DNA from: Sphingomonadales bacterium
Lineage (GTDB): Bacteria > Pseudomonadota > Alphaproteobacteria > Sphingomonadales > Sphingomonadaceae
Assembly: GCA_014763545.1 (NCBI GenBank)
Contig: JACXVD010000013.1
Location: 18,400 to 82,399, forward strand
Direction of reading: 5' to 3'
DNA: 64,000 bases
Part shown: in pieces, positions 19,435 to 27,697 of the stretch
Position numbering within the stretch: the first letter of the stretch is position 1
Layout: each line of letters starts with the position of its first letter
Translations under genes and position numbers: made by a program
Notes under the pieces: generated by a model
What the model saw: the letters and a program-made list of their open reading frames with translations, nothing else
Databases searched by the model: none
Told to the model about the DNA's origin: nothing

Positions 19435-22190
19435 GCGCAGGGCGAATCCCCAACCAGCGCGCCATATTCGACCGGCGCGCGATTTCCGACCGGATTTCCG
19501 CCCTGGTGGCGGAGCAGGGGGCCAAGGCCCGCCAGGGCGTGGTCGACCTGCTGCGCGGCGCGCTCGATGCCGGGCGGGCGGAACTGGCCGCGCGCCTTGC
19601 GGCGACCCCGTCGGCGGGCCACGAATGCACCGGCGGCCACGCCTTCATGATCGACCAGCTGCTGCGCGTGCTCTACGATCACGTGACGCAGGATGTGTAT
19701 CGCGCTTCCAACCGCACATCGGGCGAGCGGATCGCGGTGGTCGCCGTCGGCGGCTATGGCCGGGCGGAGATGGCGCCGCATTCCGACGTCGACCTCGCCT
19801 TCCTCACCCCGGGCAAGCCCACCAGCTGGTGCGAGCAGGTGATCGAGGCGATGCTCTATTTCCTGTGGGACCTCGGCCTCAAGGTCGGGCATTCGAGCCG
19901 CTCGGTGGACGAGATGATCCGCATGGCGCGATCGGACCTCACGATCCGCACCGCATTGCTCGAAGGGCGCTACGTCTGGGGCGATCAGCCGCTGTATGAC
20001 GAGGCTCAGGCCCGCTTCTGGCGCGATGTGGTCGCCGGGACGGAGCGGCAATTCGTCACCGAAAAGCTGGAAGAGCGCAACGAACGGCACAAGCGCATGG
20101 GCGACAGCCGCTATGTCGTCGAACCCAATGTGAAGGACGGCAAGGGCGGCCTGCGCGATTTGCAGACGCTCTACTGGATCGGCAAATACATCCACAAGGT
20201 GCGCAGCGCCTCCGAGCTGGTCGAGGTCGGGCTGCTGTCGAAGCAGGAATATCGCAGCTTCCGCCGCGCGGAAGGCTTCCTGCTGGCGGTGCGTTGCCAC
20301 CTGCACACGCTGACCGGGCGGGCCGAGGACCGGCTGACCTTCGACCTCCAGCGACAGATCGCCGCGCGGATGAATTTCGCCGACCGGCCGGGCAAAAGCG
20401 CGGTCGAACGTTTCATGCAGATGTATTTCCTGCAGGCGCGGCGGGTCGGCAGCCTGACCGGGGTGTTCCTGGCCCATATCGACGAAGAATTTGCGAAGAA
20501 GCGGGCGCGGCGCGGCCTGCTGGCTGGGTTCCGTACCCGTCCGCGCAGCCTCAAGGGCTACCAGGTCTTCGCCGGGCGGATCGCCGCGCCGGGCGATGGC
20601 TGGTTCGCGGAAGACCCGGTGCGGTTGGTGGAGATATTCCAGCTGGCCGAGGCGGAGGGGCTGGAAATCCACCCCGAAACCATGCGCCAGATCGCGCGGG
20701 ATTGCGTGCTGATCCGCAAGGACGTGCGCGACGATCCGCGCGCCAACGCGCTGTTCCTGCAACTGCTCGCCGGGCGCAACGACCCCGAAACGGTGCTGCG
20801 CTGGATGAACGAGGCGGGCGTGTTCGGCAAATTCGTGCCCGATTTCGGCCGGGTCAACGCGCAGATGCAGTTCGACATGTACCACCATTACACGGTGGAC
20901 GAACACACGATCCGCGCGATCGGGCTGCTCCACCGGATCGAGCAGGGCGAATTGAAGGAAGACCATCCGCGCGCCACGCGGCTGATTCCCGAACTCGCAT
21001 CGCGCCGGGCGCAATTCGTCGCGGTGCTGCTGCACGACATCGCCAAGGGGCGGGGCGGCGACCATTCGGTGCTCGGCGGCGAAGTGGCGGAGCGGCTGTG
21101 CCCGCGTTTCGGGCTGGACGACGACGAGACCGAGCTGGTTGCCTGGCTGGTGCGCCAGCACCTGCTGATGAGTTCCACCGCGCAAAAGCGCGACCTGACC
21201 GACCCGAAGACGATCGAGGATTTCGTCACCGAGGTGCAAAGCCTCGAGCGGCTGCGCCACCTCGCGATCCTCACGGCAGTTGATATCCGCGCGGTCGGCC
21301 CGGGCACCTGGAACAGCTGGAAAGGCCAGTTGCTCGGCGAACTTTACGACCAGGCGGAAGAGCGGCTGCGGCTGGGCTATACTGCCAATGGCCGCAAGGA
21401 AAAGGTCGAGGGGAAGAAGCAGGCGGTGCGCGAGCGGTTGGGCCAGCAGGCCGAGATCCTCGACACGCTGCAGGACGGCTTTGGCGATGCCTACTGGATT
21501 GCCGAGCCGGAAGACATCCTGGCGCTCAACCTGGTGCAATATTGCGCCGCCAAGCGGCTCGCCCACAAGCTGTCGATCCACTGCGAATATTACGAGGCGC
21601 GCGGGGCGACGCTGGTCAGCGTGATCGCGGCCGACCATCCGGGCCTGTTCTATCGCATCGCCGGCGGGATCCACCTGGCGGGCGCCAATATCATCGACGC
21701 GCGCATCCACACCACGCGGATGGGTTTCGCGGTCGACAATTTCCTCGTGCAGGACCCGATGGGCCGCCCCTTCCGCGAAGATGCGCAATTGCGCCGGATC
21801 GAGAAGTCGATCGAGGATGCGCTGATGGGGCGGGTGGAACTGGTCCCGCAACTGGCCAAGCGACCGCTGGCGCACAACCGGGCCAAGGCGTTCGACGTGC
21901 GCCCGCGGGTGATCTTCGACAATGCCGCCTCCAACCGCTTCACGGTGATCGAGGTCAATGCGCGCGACCGCCCGGCGCTGCTCAACCGGCTGGCACGGGC
22001 GCTGTTCGAACAGCAGCTGATGGTCAATTCCGCCCATATCACCAATTACGGCGAGCGGGCGGCCGACACCTTCTACGTCACCGACCTGCTGGGCACCAAG
22101 ATCGCCGCACCCGACCGGCTCAAGCAGATCGAGAAGGCACTGCTCGAAGCGGCAAGCGACGAGCGGCAGGCCGAAAGCGAGGCCGCCTGA
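19431..22190 (+). CDS. glnD: [Protein-PII] uridylyltransferase/uridylyl-removing enzyme
   Basis: Bifunctional nitrogen sensor that uridylylates PII (GlnB/GlnK) when glutamine is low and removes UMP when glutamine is high. The 919-residue protein has the nucleotidyltransferase site at residues 107-121 (GGYGR then SDVDL), the HD phosphohydrolase motif at H535-D536 (LLHDIAKG), and two C-terminal ACT domains that sense glutamine (around 730-800 and 840-915). The start is inferred as TTG at 19431, within a TTGA overlap with the acyl-CoA synthetase stop; the resulting length matches the family. Co-transcription with a fatty-acid activator is unusual and may be fortuitous. Confidence 0.96.
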   Translation: MSAGRIPNQRAIFDRRAISDRISALVAEQGAKARQGVVDLLRGALDAGRAELAARLAATPSAGHECTGGHAFMIDQLLRVLYDHVTQDVYRASNRTSGERIAVVAVGGYGRAEMAPHSDVDLAFLTPGKPTSWCEQVIEAMLYFLWDLGLKVGHSSRSVDEMIRMARSDLTIRTALLEGRYVWGDQPLYDEAQARFWRDVVAGTERQFVTEKLEERNERHKRMGDSRYVVEPNVKDGKGGLRDLQTLYWIGKYIHKVRSASELVEVGLLSKQEYRSFRRAEGFLLAVRCHLHTLTGRAEDRLTFDLQRQIAARMNFADRPGKSAVERFMQMYFLQARRVGSLTGVFLAHIDEEFAKKRARRGLLAGFRTRPRSLKGYQVFAGRIAAPGDGWFAEDPVRLVEIFQLAEAEGLEIHPETMRQIARDCVLIRKDVRDDPRANALFLQLLAGRNDPETVLRWMNEAGVFGKFVPDFGRVNAQMQFDMYHHYTVDEHTIRAIGLLHRIEQGELKEDHPRATRLIPELASRRAQFVAVLLHDIAKGRGGDHSVLGGEVAERLCPRFGLDDDETELVAWLVRQHLLMSSTAQKRDLTDPKTIEDFVTEVQSLERLRHLAILTAVDIRAVGPGTWNSWKGQLLGELYDQAEERLRLGYTANGRKEKVEGKKQAVRERLGQQAEILDTLQDGFGDAYWIAEPEDILALNLVQYCAAKRLAHKLSIHCEYYEARGATLVSVIAADHPGLFYRIAGGIHLAGANIIDARIHTTRMGFAVDNFLVQDPMGRPFREDAQLRRIEKSIEDALMGRVELVPQLAKRPLAHNRAKAFDVRPRVIFDNAASNRFTVIEVNARDRPALLNRLARALFEQQLMVNSAHITNYGERAADTFYVTDLLGTKIAAPDRLKQIEKALLEAASDERQAESEAA

Positions 22191-22212
22191 TCGCGAGTGA
22201 CGGGCACTTGAC

Positions 22213-22240
22213 CAATAACTCTATATATGTAGAGTTATTG
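22213..22240. promoter_or_regulatory. Perfect 11-bp inverted repeat, probable PadR operator
   Basis: CAATAACTCTA at 22213-22223 and TAGAGTTATTG at 22230-22240 are exact reverse complements around a TATATG centre. The last base is one nt before the PadR start codon at 22242. TTGACC at 22208-22213 is a likely -35 box, and TAGAGT at 22230-22235 a possible -10 at 16-nt spacing, so the operator covers the promoter. This is the usual geometry for negative autoregulation by a PadR dimer. Transcription would then start at or next to the ATG. Confidence 0.75.
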
Positions 22241-22241
22241 C

Positions 22242-22553
22242 ATGACGCGCGAACGCAGGCCCTCTGCCCAGACGATCAAGGTGCTCTCGGCGCTCGCGCA
22301 CAGCCGCGACGCCTGGCGCTATGGGCTTGAACTGATCGAGGCGACCGGACTCAAGTCGGGTTCGCTCTATCCGATCCTCATTCGCTGTGCCGAGCGCGGC
22401 CTGCTCGAATCGCGCTGGATCGAACCCGACGTGCAAGGCAGGCCGCCGCGCCACGCCTATCGCATCTTGCCCGCCGGTTTGGCCGCATTGAAGCGGGTCG
22501 AGACCGGCCACGCCACCCGATCGGACAGAAAGGGAAACCCAGCATGCGCATAA
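22242..22553 (+). CDS. PadR-family transcriptional regulator
   Basis: A 103-residue winged-helix regulator of the small PadR subfamily. It has the typical QTIKVLSALAHS helix, the recognition region TGLKSGSLYPILIRCAERGLLE with LYPIL-type motif, and the wing GRPPRHAYRILPAGLAAL. The long C-terminal dimerisation helix is short, as in PadR-s2 proteins. There is no Shine-Dalgarno sequence before its ATG, which lies right behind the palindromic operator, so the mRNA is probably leaderless. It overlaps the downstream membrane protein gene by 10 nt and likely represses both genes. Confidence 0.9.
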   Translation: MTRERRPSAQTIKVLSALAHSRDAWRYGLELIEATGLKSGSLYPILIRCAERGLLESRWIEPDVQGRPPRHAYRILPAGLAALKRVETGHATRSDRKGNPACA

Positions 22554-23134
22554 CCCACCGGATTGCCGCCAGCCTTTTCACCATCGCGCGGTGGCTGGCC
22601 GGGCCTGAACAGCGGGAGTGGATCGACGCCATGCAGGCCGAGGCATGCGACGATGCGCAGCCCGCGCTCGGCTGGGCCGCCGGTGCCGTGCTGTCGGCGG
22701 CGCGCCTGCGGGCTGCGCGGGATTGGCAACTGGTCGCGGCCTTGCTGCTCGCGCCGCCGCTTGCCCTTGCGGTTTTTCTTGCGGTGTTCTTCGCCACTGC
22801 CATGGTTGGCCGGGCAGCAGGCCTTGGCACGCTGCCGTTCACGACCCCGCTCGTGATGGCGCTGGCCGTCCTGCCCTTCGCCTACGCCCTCGGACGGATC
22901 CGCCCCGGCCGCGCTGCGAAATGGCTGGGTCTCGGGGCGTTCCTTGCATTCCAAGCCTTGCCCCCGGCGATCTTTTCGCTCGCATTCGGTGCGCCCTTCG
23001 TATTCTGGTGGGGGCTCAATGTCGCGGTGTACAATTTGCCCTGGCATGTCGGCTATCTCGCCAATCTGGCGGTGTGGATAGCCGGGGCGGTGCTGGGCGG
23101 CCGCCACCGCCGTGCGATTGCAGGCAGGGCCTGA
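22544..23134 (+). CDS. PadR-associated membrane protein of unknown function
   Basis: A 196-residue protein with a soluble amphipathic N terminus (~1-60, including LAGPEQREWIDAMQAEA) followed by four or five hydrophobic helices between residues ~64 and 185. The GPE-REW-AM-AE pattern recurs, as I recall, in small membrane proteins encoded directly after PadR regulators in sphingomonads. The function is unknown. The 10-nt overlap with padR makes it the likely output of that regulator; a stress-responsive envelope or transport role is conceivable but unsupported. Confidence 0.75.
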   Translation: MRITHRIAASLFTIARWLAGPEQREWIDAMQAEACDDAQPALGWAAGAVLSAARLRAARDWQLVAALLLAPPLALAVFLAVFFATAMVGRAAGLGTLPFTTPLVMALAVLPFAYALGRIRPGRAAKWLGLGAFLAFQALPPAIFSLAFGAPFVFWWGLNVAVYNLPWHVGYLANLAVWIAGAVLGGRHRRAIAGRA

Positions 23135-23195
23135 TTTCGTATGCCGTCCCTACAAAAGGCTTGAAGCGGGAGCGCTGCGGCCTCATTATGCTGCG

Positions 23196-23531
23196 ATGCA
23201 CAATAGTGGTTCCGAATCCCATGCTCCCGACCGCCTGCTGGTCGAAGCTATCGCCCGGCGACGGCTGGTGACGGCGCAATATAATGGCGCGACGCTCGAA
23301 CTCGCGCCGCATCGCCTGTTCACCCGCCATGGCGAATTGCACCTCAGCGCCTTCAACCCGAACAAGAACTGGCGGAGCGAGGAAGAGCGCAAGCTCGGCC
23401 ATTTCAAGTTGGCCGGGCTGGGCGATATCGCCATTTCGGAGCAGGACTTCGAACCGTTGCCGGATTTCGGGCCGGAATTGCCGCGCGAAGGCGACGTCGA
23501 AATCTTCTCGGTCCAGCCGCTCGCCGCCTGA
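23196..23531 (+). CDS. Stand-alone WYL-like domain protein
   Basis: A 111-residue protein whose body resembles a WYL sensor domain: an initial helix LLVEAIARRRLVTAQYNGA, then LELAPHRLFTRHGELHLSAFN and KLGHFKLAGLGDIAIS, with the tail FEPLPDFGPEL. WYL domains usually follow a helix-turn-helix and bind a nucleotide or other ligand. Here there is no DNA-binding domain, and the signature W-Y-L itself appears as ELHLSAF. It could be a free-standing ligand sensor or regulatory subunit. The ATG at 23196 is preferred over an upstream in-frame start with no support. No operon partner is evident. Confidence 0.65.
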   Translation: MHNSGSESHAPDRLLVEAIARRRLVTAQYNGATLELAPHRLFTRHGELHLSAFNPNKNWRSEEERKLGHFKLAGLGDIAISEQDFEPLPDFGPELPREGDVEIFSVQPLAA

Positions 23532-23581
23532 CCCGGCGGTTTGCCGCTTGCAGCCGCTGGGCGTTGGCGGCAGGGGGCGGC

Positions 23582-24034
23582 ATGCGCATCGCCCTCTATG
23601 AACCCGAAATCGCCGGCAATGTCGGTGCCGTGCTGCGGCTGGGCGCCTGCATGGGGGTGGCGATCGACCTGATCGAGCCGCTGGGTTTCGTGTGGGACGA
23701 TCGCCGGGTGCGCCGCGCGGCGATGGATTATATCGACCATGTCGCGGTGACGCGCCACGCCGGGTTCGAGGCTTTCCGCGCCACGCTGGGCAACGGGCGG
23801 CTGGTGCTGTTCACGACCAAGGCCAGCCAGTCACCCTATGATTTCGCCTTCCAGCCCGGTGACGTGCTGCTGTTCGGCAAGGAAAGCGCCGGGGTGCCCG
23901 CCGAAGTCGCAGACATCTGCGATGCAAGACTGCGGATTCCTATGCGGACGCAGGTCCGCTCGATGAACCTCGCCTCCTCGGCTGCGCTGGTCATGGGTGA
24001 GGCGCTGCGCCAGACCGGCGGCCTGCCCGGCTGA
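23582..24034 (+). CDS. trmL: tRNA (cytidine/uridine-34 2'-O)-methyltransferase TrmL
   Basis: A 150-residue minimal SPOUT methyltransferase that 2'-O-methylates the wobble base of tRNA-Leu isoacceptors. The N terminus MRIALYEPEIAGNVGAVLRLGA has the conserved P-x-I-x-G-N-x-G. The trefoil-knot SAM motifs LFGKESAGVP and NLASSAALVMGEALRQ are present. ATG at 23582 gives the normal family start. It ends directly against the stop of the YggS-type gene on the other strand, sharing the TGATCA junction with no intergenic bases. Confidence 0.93.
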   Translation: MRIALYEPEIAGNVGAVLRLGACMGVAIDLIEPLGFVWDDRRVRRAAMDYIDHVAVTRHAGFEAFRATLGNGRLVLFTTKASQSPYDFAFQPGDVLLFGKESAGVPAEVADICDARLRIPMRTQVRSMNLASSAALVMGEALRQTGGLPG

Positions 24035-24697
24035 TCAGTCGCGCGCGCCGAACAGCGCCGTGCCGACCCGGATATGGGTCGCGCCCAGCATGCATGCGGT
24101 TTCGAAATCGCCGCTCATCCCCATGCTGCGGCCTTCCAGCCCGTTATCCGCCGCCAGCTTGTCGAGCAGGGCGAAGAACGGCGCCGGTTCGATATCGAAC
24201 GGGGGCACGCACATCAGGCCGATCACCGGGAGTTCGGCCGCGCGGGCCGCAGCCAGTAGCGCGGGGAGATCGCCGATGGCGCAGCCGCCCTTCTGCTCTT
24301 CCGCGCCGATATTGACCTGGATGAAGCAGGGCAGCTGCCGCCCCGCCTTGTCCATCGCCCTGGCCAGCGCAGTCACCAGGCTCGGGCGGTCGAGCGAATG
24401 GATGCAGTCGAACAGCGCGACCGCTTCCTCGGCCTTGTTGGATTGCAACTGGCCGACGAGGTGCAATTCAACCTGCGGGAACTCCTCGCGCAGCGCAGGC
24501 CATTTGCCCTGTGCTTCCTGTACCCGGTTTTCACCGAACACGCGCTGGCCCGCCGCGATCAGCGGCGCGATCGCTTCGGCTGGATGGGTCTTGCTGACCG
24601 CGATCAGCGTCACTGCATCACGGGCACGCCCGGCGCGCTTGCAGGCGCTGGCGATCCGGGTTTCGATTTCGGCGAGGCGGGAGGCTGCGCTTTCCAT
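24035..24697 (-). CDS. YggS-family PLP homeostasis protein
   Basis: A 220-residue fold-type III PLP-binding protein (PLPBP/YggS/ProY family) that buffers pyridoxal phosphate and affects amino-acid and keto-acid metabolism without known catalysis. The PLP Lys is K36 in LIAVSKTHPAE, followed by GENRVQEAQGKW, HLVGQLQSNKA and the phosphate-binding end SMGMSGDFETA with GTALFG at the C terminus. Normal length. Its start is 25 nt from the divergent ThiE-like gene. Confidence 0.93.
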   Translation of the reverse strand: MESAASRLAEIETRIASACKRAGRARDAVTLIAVSKTHPAEAIAPLIAAGQRVFGENRVQEAQGKWPALREEFPQVELHLVGQLQSNKAEEAVALFDCIHSLDRPSLVTALARAMDKAGRQLPCFIQVNIGAEEQKGGCAIGDLPALLAAARAAELPVIGLMCVPPFDIEPAPFFALLDKLAADNGLEGRSMGMSGDFETACMLGATHIRVGTALFGARD

Positions 24698-24722
24698 GGC
24701 AGCGCGCTATAGCGCGGCGATC

Positions 24723-25253
24723 ATGGCGCGCCAGTCCCTCCCTGAGCTGTGGCTCCTCTCCGATGCGCGCAACGATGCGGTGCTGGAGGATGCGCTTGCG
24801 CGCCTGCCAAGCGGGTCGGGCTTTGTTTTCCGCCATTACCACCTCGATGAAGCGGACAGGCGCGCGCGGTTCGACGCGCTGAAAGCCGTTTGTGCGGATC
24901 GCGGTCATCTCGCGATCCTGTCGGGCGATGCCGACACTGCATGCTCCTGGGGTGCGGATGGTATTTACGGACCGCCCGGAGAATTGGGTAAGCGAGCGGG
25001 TTTGCTGCGGATCGCGACTGCTCATGGCGCGCGGGAGATATTTCTCGCCAATCGCAACGGAGCCGACGCGGTAATGCTTTCCCCGGTGTTTCCGACCCGC
25101 TCGCATCCGGGCGGCGCCTGTCTTGGCGCGACCCATTTTCGCGAGCTGGCGGCGCGCAGCGAGGTCCCCGTGATCGCGCTTGGCGGCATGGATCGCGAGC
25201 GGGCGAAGGCGCTCGGCTGGCCGCGCTGGGCGGCGATCGACGGCCTGTCCTGA
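24723..25253 (+). CDS. ThiE/TenI-like thiamine phosphate synthase family protein
   Basis: A 176-residue TIM-barrel protein resembling thiamine phosphate synthase. The C-terminal half is best conserved: NGADAVMLSPVFPTRSHPG, then LGATHFRELA and VPVIALGGM, which form the thiazole/phosphate-binding end. The N-terminal half is short and lacks the clear pyrimidine-pyrophosphate motifs (the ADGIYGPPG segment replaces the usual ADGVHLGQ). It is about 30 residues shorter than typical ThiE. No other thiamine genes are adjacent, so it may be a TenI-like or degenerate paralogue rather than the main enzyme. Confidence 0.75.
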   Translation: MARQSLPELWLLSDARNDAVLEDALARLPSGSGFVFRHYHLDEADRRARFDALKAVCADRGHLAILSGDADTACSWGADGIYGPPGELGKRAGLLRIATAHGAREIFLANRNGADAVMLSPVFPTRSHPGGACLGATHFRELAARSEVPVIALGGMDRERAKALGWPRWAAIDGLS

Positions 25254-25330
25254 ACCCTCTGCCCGCCGCATAATCCTTGACGCGGGACTCCCCGAGGATT
25301 CATGGTGTGTTCCGACAGGAAGGGATTACC

Positions 25331-27682
25331 ATGGCTTCACGGGCAATCGGCAAGGCGCCGCCCCTCGATTGGCGCGCGGCATTTCGCCGCGCGATGCGCC
25401 GCGCATTGGAAATGGCGGGCGCTGCCGTGTTGCTGGCGGCGGCGATCTATCTCGCGCTGGCGCTGGTCAGCTACACCCAGACCGATGCCAGCAGCTCGAC
25501 CGCCGCAGCGGGCACCGATATCCGCAACTGGATGGGGGCGAGCGGGGCCTGGGTGGCCGAACGCACGCTCTATTTGTTCGGTCTGACCGGCGTGCTGCTG
25601 CTGCCGCTGCTCTATGTCGGCGCGCGCAAGCTGTGGCGCGACATCGAGGAGGAAGACCGCGATACGCAGACTCGCTGGTGGCGCCCGCTGGGGCTGCTGT
25701 TGCTGGCGATGACGCTGCTGTCCACCGTGCTGGCGCTGACTTTCGACAGCCCGGACTGGAGCTTCCCCGCTTCGCCCGGCGGGATCACCGGCCTGCTGGG
25801 CGCACGCGCGATCGAGGCGGTGGCCGCCCGCCTGCCCGAAGCGGCGCAGGGCTGGGCCATCCTCGGCCTGGCGCTGGCATCGCTGGCGGCCGGGGTGGTG
25901 CTGGTGACGCGGGTTTTCGCGCTCGACTGGGCCTCGTTGCTCTCGCTCCCGCTGTTCCTCAAGCGTGCGCCGGCGCTGCCCGAAGTCGATGTGCCCTTCC
26001 TGCCCAAGCGCGAACGCAAGCCGCGCAAGGTGAAGGAAGAGGAACTGCTCGCCGATCCCGAAGACACCGAGGCCGCCCCGCTGCGCCGCGCACCGGAAAT
26101 CTCCGATCCGCATGCCCCGCCCCGCAAGGCGGCGCTCGCCAAGGCGAAGCAGAAGGACATGTTCGCCAATTACGAGCTGCCCAGCCTCGACCTGCTGGAG
26201 GACGCGCCGGAAAACAAGGCGCCCAAGCTCGACAAGCTGGCACTGGAACGCAATGCTCGCCTGCTCGAGACGGTGCTCGACGATTTCAACGTCAAGGGCG
26301 AGATCACGGCGGTGCGCACCGGCCCGGTGGTCACCATGTACGAGCTCGAACCCGCGCCCGGTATCAAGGCGAGCCGCGTGGTCGGCCTGGCCGAGGATAT
26401 CGCCCGCAACATGAGCGCGATCAGCGCGCGCGTCTCGCCGATCCCGGGCAAGACGGTGATGGGCATCGAACTGCCCAATGCCGATCGCCAGATGGTCGGC
26501 TTCAAGGAACTGGCCGCCTGCGCCGCTTTCGCCGATAATCGCGGGAACCTGCCGATGATCCTGGGCAAGGATATCGCGGGCGAGCCGATCGTGGCCGACC
26601 TTGCCGCGATGCCGCACCTGCTGGTGGCGGGCACGACCGGTTCGGGCAAGTCGGTGGGGCTGAACTGCATCCTGCTGAGCCTGCTTTACCGCTTCACGCC
26701 CGACGAATGCCGGATGATCCTGATCGACCCCAAGGTGCTCGAACTCAAGAGCTACGACGATATTCCCCATTTGCTCAGCCCGGTGGTGACCGAGCCGCAC
26801 AAGTCGGTGCGCGCGCTCAAATGGGCGGTAGGCGAGATGGAAAAGCGCTACCGCATGATGAGCAGCATCGGCGCGCGCAATATCGGCAGTTTCAACGAAC
26901 GGGTGAAGGCCGCCATCGCCAAGGGCAAGCCGCTCGGCCGCCGGGTGCAGGCCGGGTTCGATCCCGACACGGGCGACGAGATTTACGAGGAAGAACAGCT
27001 CGATTACGCCGTGCTGCCGCAGATCGTGGTGATCGTGGACGAGCTGGCGGACCTCATGGTCACCGTCGGCAAGGAAATCGAGGTGCTGATCCAGCGGCTC
27101 AGCCAGAAGAGCCGCGCAGCGGGCATCCACCTGATCATGGCAACGCAGCGCCCCTCGGTCGACGTCATCACCGGCGTGATCAAGGCCAACCTGCCGACCC
27201 GGATCAGCTTCCACGTCACCAGCCGTATCGACAGCCGTACGATCCTGGGCGAACAGGGCGCCGAGCAGCTGCTGGGCAAGGGCGACATGCTCTACAAGCC
27301 CAGTTCCGGCGCGATGGTGCGCGTCCACGGGCCGTTCGTGTCGGATGAAGAGGTCGAGCGCGTGGCGCAGCATTGGCGCGACCAGGGCGCGCCCGATTAT
27401 GTCGATGCGGTGACCGAGGATGTCGACGAAGGCGGCGGCTTCGATTTCGACGACGAGCTGACCGCGTCGGACAATCCCGAAGAGCGCAAATACCGCCAGG
27501 CGTGCCAGATCGTGTTCGAAAACCAGAAGGCTTCCGGGTCGTGGCTGCAGCGCCAGATGGGCGTGGGCTACAACACCGCCGCCAAGTGGATCGAGCGGAT
27601 GGAGGAGGACGGGCTTGTCGGCCCGGCGAACCACGTCGGCCGCCGCGAAATCTATCGCGACCGCGACGGCAACCCGCTCTGA
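25331..27682 (+). CDS. ftsK: DNA translocase FtsK
   Basis: Divisome-anchored ATP-driven DNA pump that clears and aligns the terminus region for XerCD dimer resolution. In the 783-residue protein, four transmembrane segments occupy residues ~30-210. A short acidic/basic linker follows, then the alpha domain, the beta RecA-like motor with Walker A GTTGSGKS at 434-441 and Walker B VVIVDELADLM, and a C-terminal gamma winged helix (ASGSWLQRQMGVGYNTAAKWI). The linker is short compared with the E. coli protein, as usual in alphaproteobacteria. The ATG at 25331 follows AGGAAGGG. Confidence 0.97.
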   Translation: MASRAIGKAPPLDWRAAFRRAMRRALEMAGAAVLLAAAIYLALALVSYTQTDASSSTAAAGTDIRNWMGASGAWVAERTLYLFGLTGVLLLPLLYVGARKLWRDIEEEDRDTQTRWWRPLGLLLLAMTLLSTVLALTFDSPDWSFPASPGGITGLLGARAIEAVAARLPEAAQGWAILGLALASLAAGVVLVTRVFALDWASLLSLPLFLKRAPALPEVDVPFLPKRERKPRKVKEEELLADPEDTEAAPLRRAPEISDPHAPPRKAALAKAKQKDMFANYELPSLDLLEDAPENKAPKLDKLALERNARLLETVLDDFNVKGEITAVRTGPVVTMYELEPAPGIKASRVVGLAEDIARNMSAISARVSPIPGKTVMGIELPNADRQMVGFKELAACAAFADNRGNLPMILGKDIAGEPIVADLAAMPHLLVAGTTGSGKSVGLNCILLSLLYRFTPDECRMILIDPKVLELKSYDDIPHLLSPVVTEPHKSVRALKWAVGEMEKRYRMMSSIGARNIGSFNERVKAAIAKGKPLGRRVQAGFDPDTGDEIYEEEQLDYAVLPQIVVIVDELADLMVTVGKEIEVLIQRLSQKSRAAGIHLIMATQRPSVDVITGVIKANLPTRISFHVTSRIDSRTILGEQGAEQLLGKGDMLYKPSSGAMVRVHGPFVSDEEVERVAQHWRDQGAPDYVDAVTEDVDEGGGFDFDDELTASDNPEERKYRQACQIVFENQKASGSWLQRQMGVGYNTAAKWIERMEEDGLVGPANHVGRREIYRDRDGNPL

Positions 27683-27697
27683 TCGGTCACTGACCGG

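Noticed and set aside
19248..22037. Very long open frame antisense to glnD, with similar antisense frames opposite pabB/C, the ABC fusion (13534-15543) and ftsK
   Set aside because: High-GC codon bias keeps antisense frames open. They show no domains, no ribosome-binding sites, and composition typical of shadow frames, while the sense genes are complete and recognisable.
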